Shown: positions 1 to 9,470 of the stretch, piece by piece
How the letters are laid out: each line of letters starts with the position of its first letter
Numbering within the stretch: the stretch's first letter is position 1
From: Monoraphidium neglectum
Taxonomy: Eukaryota > Chlorophyta > Chlorophyceae > Sphaeropleales > Selenastraceae
Length of the DNA stretch: 21,107 nt
Reading direction: 5' to 3'
Assembly (NCBI RefSeq): GCF_000611645.1
Contig: NW_014013028.1
Location: 3,673 to 24,779 of the forward strand
The notes under the pieces: model-generated
Databases searched by the model: none
What the model saw: the letters and a program-made list of their open reading frames with translations, nothing else
What the model was told of the DNA's origin: nothing
Position numbers and translations under genes: made by a program

Positions 1-33
1 CCCCCCCGCCAAAATGGTGATTGCCCTTGCCAG

Positions 34-824
34 TGTTTTTGAGGTGGAGCGTCCCACCACTGCTGCGGAGGTCAACGCGCTGCTCAAGGTGAGGGGCAGC
101 CCCTGCAGGGGTCCACCGCATGTGGCAGTGCGGGGCTCCTGGCTGTGATAGGCCCCAACTTAAGGGAAGACGGCAGCCGTCGCGCTCCCCTGCACTCCCA
201 CTTTACATATCTACTTAAATCCCAAAGCGTGCTTGCAGCGTGCTGCTGTTGCCACCTGCTGCAGGGCCAAGATTGGCCACGGGTCCAGGGTCTTTGCCTT
301 GCACGCCCACGGATCACATCAAGCGGTCCTCCTGCCCACCCCCCACCCGCCAAACCTGTCTGCCCACCCACAGGAGGCGAGCAGCAGCTACCTGTCTGGC
401 ATCCTAGGCTTTGAGGAGCGGCCCCTGGTGTCCACTGACTACGTCAACGACCTGCGGTCGTCCATCGTGGACGCAGACTGCACGCAGGTGGGGCTGAAGG
501 CAGGAGCAAAGGGGTCGACCCCCACGACGTTTCAGGGGCCGCAGACCGCGGCTCTGAAGGGCGTGCGGTCGTGACGAGAGGCCAGGTCTTGCACGTTGCC
601 CTGCAGGCATTTCGCTGGCAGTTTGTGCATCTCCATATGATGCTGTGTGTGGTGAACCTGCTGCTGGATGCCTGGGTCCTTAGCCCCCTCCCACCACCCC
701 CCCTGTGGCCCGGCAGGTCATTGACGGCACCCTGGTCAAGATCTACGCCTGGTACGACAACGAGGCCGGCTACAGCGCACGGCTGGTGGACCTCGCCGCC
801 CTCGTGGTGGACAAGGGGGTGTGA
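34..824 (+). CDS. GAPDH: Glyceraldehyde-3-phosphate dehydrogenase, ArsJ-associated type (3' part, three exons)
   Basis: Only the C-terminal part lies in the window, in exons 34-88, 374-487 and 717-824 (stop TGA 822-824). All visible introns are GT-AG and the last two are phase 0. The first exon probably starts after the AG at 32-33 in phase 2, though its frame is open to the window edge. Motifs are [18 protein letters not shown], then [21 protein letters not shown] and [14 protein letters not shown]. These are the S-loop-distal beta-sheet and C-terminal helix signatures of type I GAPDH. The wording is closest to the bacterial GAPDH encoded next to arsJ, which forms 1-arseno-3-phosphoglycerate from arsenate and glyceraldehyde 3-phosphate. 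That fits the convergent ArsJ gene 0.8 kb away. The catalytic Cys and His lie upstream and are not visible. The usual Trp in YDNEWGY is Ala here. GAPDH identity is near certain; the arsenic role is inferred from similarity and neighbours. Confidence 0.9.
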
Positions 825-1637
825 GCGCCCACAGGGCTGGGCTTGGCGCGCTGTGACAAATGCTGCGCGCGCTTGCAGAACCGACACTGAGGGATTTAGG
901 GACGAACAGGCATGCCACGCCCGGGCCCAGGGCGACTGGCACTATGTCGGGAGTGGGGCGAGGTCGATCGACCGCTGGAGCAGGTTGGCCCCGCGCACTC
1001 CCTTACCTTGACCAACAACGATGCGGTGTCCTGGGCGCCGGCGGCGCCCGTGCGCGGCCCTTGGCGGCGCCAGCCTGGCCTTGGCGTCCTGCGCTGGGTA
1101 GCCGGCCACGTGCAGGTGATAGATCGCGCATGCTGACGCGCTGTGCAAGCGCTGCCGGGAACAAAAGACACGTGCAGCTCTGTGCCTGGCGCGACAAAGG
1201 TTTACAGCATAAGCGTGGTTGTTTTGTGCGTCGCATTGAATTTAATAGGGGTGCAGTATAGCCTTGTGTGGCCCGTCCCTGAAGGTTGGGTGAAGGTTGA
1301 ACAATTTGAAAACAGGGAGCCCTTGTCGGTTCGAAACTGCATTGGGAGCGGCCACGACCGCGCTCAGGTCGGGACCGTTGTTCGGGCATCGTCAAGAAAA
1401 ACAGAGCAGTAAACCAGTGATAGGAGTTGAGACCGAGCCCGTCAGTGCGGCCGCAACCACAAGGGTTGTTCAAGGGCCATCGCCGCTCGGGGTTAACCGG
1501 TTCAGGCAGGTTGCAGATGGATGGGACCACCCTGCAGCATACAGGGCTGCAACAATCAAATGGATGCAGGCTCTGCCAGCAGCTTCAAGCCAAAGGCCTG
1601 CAGTATCAGTTAACAGCGCTTCGATGTTTCGCAGCAC
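825..1637. other. Convergent 3' region between GAPDH and ArsJ
   Basis: This 0.8 kb lies between the two stop codons and should hold both 3' untranslated regions. No ORF in it has recognisable protein character. A TGTAA motif on the - strand (1202-1206) could serve ArsJ; I saw no matching + strand TGTAA for GAPDH. No tRNA-like fold was found, although a GTTCGAAAC string occurs near 1329. Confidence 0.6.
1202..1206 (-). terminator. Possible TGTAA polyadenylation signal for ArsJ
   Basis: TGTAA on the - strand, about 430 bases beyond the ArsJ stop codon. TGTAA is the common green-algal polyadenylation signal. The match is only five bases and no transcript end was seen, so the call is weak. Confidence 0.3.
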
Positions 1638-4600
1638 TTAGTGATCTCCCTGGCTCTCAAAACGCTGCACAAGCCGGGGCACCACCCCTTCAGACGAGTC
1701 CGCTGCCGCGCCGCTACCGGCAGCCGGCTCATCGGCGGCGCCTGCTGCGGCAGCCCTCTCCATAGGCCCCAGCGTGGGCGCGGCAGCTTGGACTGGATCG
1801 CTGGGCTGATGCTGCTCTGCCTGTTGGGTTGGGTGGCTGTCCAGTGCCAACACCAACTGTGCAGGAGCATCATCAGCCAGCTGCAGCCCCTGCTCCACGT
1901 CAGCCACCATTGCTGGCGCACCCACCACTGTCGCGGCCGCCTTGCTCCTACTGTGCACAGGTCCCTTGCTGATGCCACTGTCAGGGCGCGCGATCTTTGC
2001 CACTGAAGCAGCCTCAGCTGTGTCGCGGGGCGGCGCCACGAGCTGCAGGCACGCGCCGCAGGCCAGGCCGCCTTTGTCGTCCCGAATCAATGTGGTGATC
2101 AGCGTCGACACGGCCGCAAACGCCGTGGACGCGAGGAAGCAGTGGCCAAAGCCCTGCACCAGGGTGGCGCCCGTGAACGTGTACAGGGCGCCGGATGCCA
2201 GCGTGCCTGCGTTCCCCAGGCGGAGGGATGGGGGCGGGGGCTGCTGTTGGGCGGCTGGCGGTTGCAGTCCTGGCGCCGCTTGGTTGTGCAGCACAGCGCA
2301 GAGAGCAGGGTAAGGTGAGCAGGCGGCGCCTGCAGATTGATTCGGATGCACAACAAGCGCAGCGGTGGGTGCCGCCAAAGCCACCCGGTCGGCTCCTCTT
2401 TGTTGATCCAGCCCCCTGCCTTGTGCCACACAAGCCCCCACCTGCGAGCAAAAGCCCCACTGCCACTCACCTGTGAGGCGTCCCATGGCGTTAGCCATGT
2501 AATAGAAGCCCACGTTCATGGCCACCTTGTCGCCCTCGGCATAGCGCACTGCCGTGGCGTCGATGAGGGTGTGGTGGTGGTTTTTTTGAGGACTAGACAG
2601 AGGAGGCAGCACTGGGCCGCGGGCGTTTAGGTTGGTGGCTGACTCAGGGCTGATTGTGCTGAAGAGGGGCCGCCAGCGGGAGTAGCGGATTTGGGGATGT
2701 TGGCTGCAGGGCGCCTGGCTTGAGACCATGCCGAGCACCCTCCCCCCCCCCAGCCTCAGACTCCCTTGTGCGACCACTCCCCGTGGCCCGGGGAGGCCCA
2801 GAGGAAACCCTAGCCCGCCCACCGATCAGGTAGCTGTGCACGCTGGAGTTGACGGCGAAAACAACGCAGAACGCCGCCAGCCCCGGGATGAACGTCCCGA
2901 TCATGGCCGGCATGTCGCGCCCGCTGTAGATGTTGCTACCCAGCAGCACCGCCGCCAGGTACGCGGGGCACAGCACCAGGGCGGCGTTCCAGAGCAGGGC
3001 GACGTACTTGTTGGCGGGGGACTGGCGCAGCGGCTGCAGCACGGCCTGAGGCGTCCAGGACTGGACCTGGCGGGAGACGGGGCATGAGGGAGCGGGCAAG
3101 GGGTAACTGGGGGGGATGGCATGAGCACAGTCTGAACGGTGAACAGACAGTTGAGTCACTGATCAGTGCCCGTAAGTAATTTTGTCATTTGCAGCAGATG
3201 GAAGCAATGCAAGCTGACACTGTGCTGGGCAGGACTTTTCAGGCGTTTCGGCTGCGCCCACCTGGCCGTATCCAATGATGAATGCCTGGGAGGGGGAAAG
3301 AGCGTGACGAGTGGGGGCGCCAGCGGCCGGCAGCCGTCAGCCGGGAGGGGGGGGTCACACACAGTGGAACAGCCGCCTGCCATCAACTGAAGCTACGCAG
3401 GCAAGCATGCATGCGGCTTGACACTGCCTGCCGTCTGCGTGCCAGCTCGGCGTCACGCGCTGCTGGTCTGCTGCGCCCCGCTCCCCACGCGAGGCCCCCC
3501 CTGCTCACCGCCAGCACCGCCCCGACCACCACGCGCTCCCAGCCAAAGCCGTACCGCGCGTCCCGCAGGAAGAAGGGCAGGGGCACCTGCAGCATTCACA
3601 CGTAGCGTGACAGGGTGGGCAGCAAATGACCGCATTGCGCATGGGCGGCAACTTCAACAATGTGTGATCGAATGCAACGGCAGCAGGCAGCTGGGCGGGG
3701 AAGGGGGCTGGCTGGGGTTGCGACCGAGCGCGGGGCCGCACCTCGAACCACATGTCCCTGCAGCCAAACAGGAAGAACCTCGCGGCGCTGAGCACGTTGA
3801 CGTTGTGGCGCTGCAGCAGCAGCGTGCGCAGCGTGATGTTCTCCTTGCGGGCGCGGCCCAGCTGGTTGCTGAGCCCGACCGCGGCCCAGGGCATGGCGGC
3901 GACGATGAGGGCGAGCAGGATGCCCAGGGCAAAGTAGTAGCTGTAGGTCAGCGCGGCGGCACCGATGAAATAGCCCACACCCTTCATGCTGCAGGGATGT
4001 GCATGTGTGTGGGGAGGATATGCCAGTGCGTGAGGTGCGAGGGAGGCAAGAGAAGGGGAGGGGGCTGACTTGAGAGGGCAGTGGGTAGGGTGAAGGCCAA
4101 ACAGGCAGCAGGGCATGCGGTGATGTCGCGGTGCCCGGCCTTACCTGTTTTTGAAGCCGGTGATGAAAGACACAATCTTGAACAACCGGCTCTGAGGGTA
4201 GTGGGAATAGACACGACACCACGCGGTGCCGGCAACAAGGCAGCACTGCTGTAAGCAGGGGCCACCCCGCACATTGTAAAACGCAGCGACCTGCCACGAT
4301 GACCCTCTCGTTTGATCTGCGCAGATGTAGCGCCCTGCGTCCCTCCCTCAAGCGATCGCAGGCCCTGCGCCCTGCTGGATGCAGCCAGCGCCTCCATCCA
4401 TCCTACATGATTGGCCACGCATCCATGCCCACGCGTATCCCTATCCACACCTGCACCTCCAGGTGTGCAGCCGTGGGGCCACCCACCTGCTGCTCATCCG
4501 GCGTGACTAGCTTTGTGACGGTCTTGCCGCCGAGCTTGGTGAGGTCCTTCGCCACGCCGCACAGCATCTGGGCCACCGTTACGAAGATGATGGCGGTTCC

Positions 4601-5724
4601 CTGGTACTCAGGGGTCGACCACTCCGAGCGCCAGCCAAATAACATGCCTGTTTGGGTACGGCGGGATGGAAGGATGGGGCATCGATGCAGGGCCGACCCT
4701 GAGAAGCGCAAGCAAAGGGCGTCAGCAGAAGGGGCGAGCGTGCACGTGCACGGCACGCACACGAGCTTCAGGCGCCCAGCCAGCCCCGCAGCTGCAGCCC
4801 ACCTATGCCGGCCAGCTGCAGCGTCAAGCCTGGGGGTTGGAGGGGGACGGCGATGATGGGTGCGTTGCAGGCTGCGTCATGACCCTGGGTGGCAGCAGGC
4901 CGCCGCGAAAGACGCATAGCCACGGTTGCCCATGCATCCACAAGCTGCGTGGCCACAGTGGTGACGACGCTCACACCCCACCAGGACCAACATCAGATCG
5001 CAGGTTCCGCGCCCCACCCGTCAGCAGTGTCGTCTTGATGCCCCATTTGGCGCCCATCAGTCCGGCCAGCAGGTTGGTCACCACGCCCGCCACCTCGTAC
5101 AGCGTGAACATCACGGCGGTCTGCCACGCGCTGAACCCCAGGCGGTATGCATGGAGCAGCACGATCATCCGCACCTGGATGTTGAACAATGGGTGGGAAA
5201 CAATGGGATTGATGTGAGGAGGCAGGGGCAGCGCAAGGGCGAGTTGGATGCATCTCCCAATAACCACAGCAGCTGCCGGTGGGGAGAGGCATTGGGCATA
5301 GGGAGGTGCGCATGACTTGGGCCAGAGGTGTCGCCCATAGCTCAGCACAAGGCTCCCAAGACTGCATGGCGAGGGGCACCAGATGGCAGTAGCGCAGTCA
5401 CATGGCATGTTGCATGGGCGCACACGCGTGTTCGAAACGCGTCGCTCACAGCCCCGTCTGTAGTCGTAAAAAGCAGGTACGACAGGCTGATGATGACAAA
5501 GGGCTTGAGCGCAGAGAACTCCCTCTTGACAAAGTCCCGGCGGCTCTCTCCCGCCTGCCTTTGAAAGTCGCTGACGCTGTCGTGCTTGCTGACGGCCCCG
5601 TCTTCTGCCGCTGCTGCGGCCGCGGCTGTCGACCGCGTCAGCTGCGCGCTGTGCAAATCTTGTTGCGTTGCCCTGCGTTGGCGCCACGGAGAGTGCGCCG
5701 AGCGCAATGAGAACACATGCAATA
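1638..5724 (-). CDS. arsJ: ArsJ-type organoarsenical efflux MFS permease, multi-exon (start unresolved)
   Basis: In coding order the exons are 5724-5450, 5174-5018, 4829-4803, 4647-4487, 4191-4145, 3988-3742, 3586-3509, 3285-3262, 3066-2823, 2548-2471 and 2206-1638 (stop TAA 1640-1638). Every junction is GT-AG with matching phase. The spliced protein follows bacterial ArsJ from its first membrane helix: TDGA|VRMIVLLHA, LYEVAGVVTNLLAGLMGAKWG, GVAKDLTKLGGKTVTKLV, NVLSAARFFLFGCRDMWFE, FIIGYGQ, SYLIVRYAEGD and GFYYMANAMGRLTGTLASG. Several conserved words appear only after splicing, which supports the model. ArsJ exports 1-arseno-3-phosphoglycerate made by its partner GAPDH. The protein is at least 634 residues against about 400 in bacteria. 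It has about 90 extra residues before the first helix and a low-complexity hydrophilic tail of about 130 residues after a DDKGGLACGAC motif. No in-frame ATG occurs in exon 5724-5450. A tentative first exon is 6030-5898, with ATG at 6030 and a weak GTGCAT donor. It would add 44 Arg/Ser/Thr-rich residues that could be a targeting peptide. Family call strong; 5' end uncertain. Confidence 0.92.
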
Positions 5725-6131
5725 CTGGAAATCGCCTGGGGCGCGGCGCCACTTTGAGGTGCGGTGGCGGCCGTGCGGGCCGCCGTCTGTGTGCGAGGCG
5801 TGCGCGTGTGCGCTATGCTTCCCCCCAATTCCTGCGTCACACACGCTCACATGATTGCACAGCAATGTCACGCTTCCCGATTTATGTGCTTATGCACGCG
5901 CGGCATGCCGCGTGTAAGTTCTTCGTCCCGGACTTGCGCGAGCAAAGATTCCATTACGAGGAGTTTTGTGCCACCCACGCGTTGGAAAGCGGGGCTCAGC
6001 GCCCGCATCGCAAGCGATAAAATTTATCATAACACGAGCTTTCGTCTCGCCCACAACTAGTCCGCTCCCAAGCCTCCCCAGGAAAAACACATCCCCGAGC
6101 CCCGTACACACGCGCGCGCAGCATCTTTGCA
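5725..6131. promoter_or_regulatory. Divergent upstream region shared by ArsJ and PGK
   Basis: About 0.4 kb lies between the last certain ArsJ coding base and the PGK ATG. If the tentative ArsJ first exon (6030-5898) is right, the two start codons are only about 100 bases apart. Transcription must then start in both directions from a very small region, a layout that favours co-regulation. The PGK leader just before its ATG is C- and A-rich and contains a short CGCGCGCGC run (6111-6119). I see no TATA box or named operator. Confidence 0.45.
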
Positions 6132-9100
6132 ATGGGGGCTGCCGCCGGCCCCACCACAGCGGAGGTCTGCGGCCGGCTCGCTGAGCTTGCGGCCCAGCTG
6201 AACACCGCCGACTTGCGGGGCTTACGGGTGCTGCTGCGCTCTGACCTCAACGTGCCGCTGCTGCCCAGCGGCGCCGTCGCGGACGAGGCGCGCATCGCCG
6301 CCTCCCTGCCCGCCATCAAGCTCCTGCTGTCCAAGGGCGCTCGCGTGGTGATTTGCTCTCACCTTGGTCGCCCGGACGCCACGTCTCCAGACCAGGACGC
6401 CCAGCGGCGCCTCTATACGCTGGCACCGGTTGCGGCCGTGCTGCGGCGCTTGGTGGGCGCTGCACAGTTTGTGGGGCTGGCACCTGACTGCATCGGCCCC
6501 GAGGCGCGCGCGGCGGTGGATGGACTCCAGGACGGGCAGGTGAGTGAGACAATTCGAGCTCTGGGTGTGCGGGGAGTCAACAAGAAAGGTGATGTGCCTC
6601 CGTTGGACCCTTCCGTGCGATTTCGTCAGCACAGCCTATGTGGTGTGGGCAACCCCTGGGCAAGCAGACGTTGTAACTGTCCCAGATCAAGCGTCCCGGC
6701 AGCGCCCCTCACTGTCATTTTGCTCAAATGGCACCACCCCACCTCCAACCTTGCCGCATGAGCACCCCGCCCGTTGCCTCGATGCACATGCCGCAGGCTG
6801 TGCTGCTGGAGAACGTGCGGTTCCACGCCGGAGAGACGTCCAACGACGCTGCCTTTGCTGGCCGGCTTGCCGAGCTGGTGGACGCCTACGTGGGCGACGC
6901 CTTTGGCGTGACGCACCGTGACCAGGCCAGCGTCACGGTGGGCAATACACACACACACGTGTGTATGTGTGTGTGTGCGCGTGCGTGCGTGAGTGCGTGT
7001 GTGCGTGCGTGTGTGGGCGTGCGTACGTGCGCCCACGTGCGTGCGTGAGTGCGTGCGTGCGTGTGTCTGTGTGTGTATGTGTGTGTGTGTATGTGTGTGT
7101 GTGTGTATGTGCGTGCGCGTGTGCGTGCGCGTGCGCGCGTCAATACATGTGCATGTGCATGTGCATGTGCGTGTGCATGTGCGTGTTTCTATGCACGTTC
7201 GTGAGGGTGCGTGTGTGTATTTGTGTGCGCGCATGCATGAGCAGCACCAACTTGTGTGCGTCATGCGTGAGAGCGCACTGATACACGTACTGACATGTCA
7301 ATTCACAACACCGCTTTTCGAACTAATTCCCTAATGTCATCACGATCATAAGAGCTGTTTGATCCTCCTCAAAGCCCGCATCTATGTTTTGTACTGGCAT
7401 CATGAATACCCTAAGGCTAAACCTCGCTAGTGAACGCTCGCGTTCTTTGAAACCTCCGCCTAAAGCGAGCGCCCAATCCCCGCCCACAACGCATCGCCAG
7501 TGCGTGCCGTCGCTCCTGCCGCGGCGCTACCCCGGCCCCCTGGTGGCTCTAGAAGTGGCCAATTACCTGGCCACCATGGAGCGGCCGCGGCGGCCATTGG
7601 GGGTAGCGATTGGTGGCGCCAAAGTGAAGGACAAGATTGGTGTGTTGAGGTGAGTGGACGGGGTTGCATGGGCAGACGGTGTGGAAAAAGTTGAAAGGGC
7701 CAGGCGGTTGTATATTGATAGCGGCCTAAGCAGCCACTGGTCTCAATAGTATCCATGAAGTCCACACATGCAGCTGGAGGACCCGCTGACGAGCGTGTGC
7801 ATGTGATTGTGTGAGCTGCATCCGCCCTCACTGGCGCGGCCCGCTCGCGCCGCCATGACAGTGCAATTTACGGTCTGCCAATCACGCCGAGTGTGCCTGC
7901 CTCCCCGTCGTGTCCCACACCACAACCCCTGTCGTGGCGCAGGTCTCTGATCGGCAAAGCAGACGTGATTGCGGTCGGGGGCCGCATGGCGTTCACGTTC
8001 CTGGCGGGCCGGGGCGTCAGCGTCGGCGCCACGCAAATAGAGGACGACTGGGTTGAGGTGCGCGCCCCAGCAAGTCAGGCGTGCGAACCTCCCATTGTAG
8101 GGACAAGTTCAGCCCGCGTTCAGGGAAGGTCCAGCTGCTGACGTGGCAACACGCACTGCGGGCCTTGGAGGGAGAGAGGCCGGAAGTCAGCCCGGCGGTG
8201 CAGCGTATGGCGTGTGGTTGCGCTCATCCAATGCGCGTCCCGCATCCTATTAAAATATTGCATCATACCGTCCTGGCCCCAGCCTGCGCGGGAGATGATC
8301 AAGGCCGCCGCCGAGCGGGGCGTCCGGCTGCTGCTGCCGGTGGATGTGCTTGTATCGCAGTCGCTGGACAAGGCAGAGGTGGGTGCCAACCAGGTTGCTG
8401 TGACTTGTGCGCCCACTTGTAGGACAGAAATATGCGTAGCGCATTAAAGCAGCACCAGCCAGGCCAAAATGTCTGCAAAACAATCACCGACCTGGCATAC
8501 CAGCCTCATACTATCAAGCCCCTGCCGCAGAAACCTAGGGAGTCAGGTTTGGCAGTGCCCGCACCTTGCACATGTGCACCCACTGCTTACAGGCCACATT
8601 GATCCGGCATTCCCTGCTAGAACCACCCATCGTCCTCCCTGTGTCCCTCAACACGTGCCCGCCGCTTGCAGTCCCCACGCATCGTGGAGCTGACCACTAC
8701 CTGCTGCACCCGCGAGGCACCCTGCATCCCCGCCGGCTGCTTTGGCGTCGACATCGGCCCAGCATCGTCGGCCCAGTACCGTTCTGTTCTGGCCGGCTGC
8801 AACACGCTGCTGTGGAACGGCCCCATGGGCAAGTGAGTGACCGTGCGCTCTGCAACGACGCTACGCCTGATAGGTTGCTGCCAAAGTCTGTGCGAGGCCT
8901 TTCTGAGCGAGCACGCCCATGGCACTCAGCACCTGCACATGTTGTGTGCGGGCCTAGGAGGGGGGCTGCCGCGCCACGGGTGGGGAGGGGCGGTTCGTGC
9001 GATCCTGGCTCACGCTGCTACCATGCTGTCCGACAGTGCTCGCGCGCTCTCCTGCCACGGGCCAGGTTTGAGGTGCCGGAGTTTGCAGAGGGTACTACCG

Positions 9101-9470
9101 CCATGGTGGAGACGCTCAGCGAGGCTACGCGGCGCGGCGCAGCAACGTGCTTGGGAGGTGCGGAGTGCAGCAGCCGTGACCACTTCAGTGCAATACGTCC
9201 GGAAATGCATCTAGATGAAAGCATTTGTGCAGGGTTCCCACTGCGGTGTTTCCCACAGCACCATTGTCTCCCCTTGCACGTGCAACCCGCTTGTCCCCCA
9301 CCTGCTGCCACGCTCTGCCTCAACTTGCGACCACAGGCGGCGACACGCTCTCGGCGTTTCACCAGGCGGGCCATGGGGCAGCTGTCGGCTTCGCTTCCAC
9401 AGGCGGCGGCGCCAGCCTTGAGCTGCTGGAGGGCCGCGCTATGCCCGGGCTGAGGGCGCTGCTGCCGTAA
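6132..9470 (+). CDS. PGK: Phosphoglycerate kinase, eight exons, complete (431 residues)
   Basis: Exons are 6132-6539, 6797-6937, 7501-7649, 7943-8057, 8283-8378, 8672-8832, 9066-9157 and 9337-9470 (stop TAA). All introns are GT-AG with agreeing phases (0,0,2,0,0,2,1). The spliced 431-residue product is a normal PGK length and carries the family motifs in order: [68 protein letters not shown] and GGGDTLSAF. It interconverts 1,3-bisphosphoglycerate plus ADP with 3-phosphoglycerate plus ATP. No obvious transit peptide precedes the fold, so a cytosolic enzyme is likely. Oddities are GGRMAFTF where GGGMAFTF is usual, a Cys-rich [13 protein letters not shown] segment just before VDIGP, and a long GT-rich second intron. 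The exon 2/3 junction (ASVT|CVPSLLP) is the least certain. Its place beside ArsJ and GAPDH suggests a role in the arsenate pathway; that is inference, and it could be an ordinary glycolytic PGK. Confidence 0.93.
6947..7238. repeat. GT-rich purine-pyrimidine alternating tract inside PGK intron 2
   Basis: About 290 bases of imperfect TG/CG/CA alternation. It opens with a short CA run followed by TG runs (6947-6980), then GTGCGTGC units, and near 7145-7190 a GTGCAT hexamer array. It sits between the donor at 6938 and the acceptor at 7499-7500, so it is intronic. Reading it as protein gives Cys/Val or Thr/His runs with no meaning. Alternating purine-pyrimidine DNA of this kind is prone to length change and Z-DNA formation. 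Confidence 0.9.

Noticed and set aside
1318..1340. GTTCGAAAC string suggesting a tRNA T-loop
   Set aside because: No matching acceptor stem, D arm or anticodon arm could be built around it.
4971..5840. Large - strand frame with a hydrophobic stretch that resembles a signal peptide
   Set aside because: It overlaps ArsJ exon 5724-5450 in another frame, begins with GTG, and its later part crosses the ArsJ intron into the next exon's frame by chance.
6947..7238. CRISPR-like or satellite array
   Set aside because: There are no fixed repeat and spacer units, only imperfect dinucleotide alternation inside an intron.
6626..7264. Long Thr/His-rich frame on the - strand and Cys/Val-rich frames on the + strand
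   Set aside because: They are translations of the GT-rich simple repeat inside PGK intron 2.
1638..9470. Bacterial contamination as the source of the arsenic genes
   Set aside because: GAPDH, ArsJ and PGK are interrupted by many GT-AG introns whose removal restores family motifs, so they belong to a eukaryotic chromosome.
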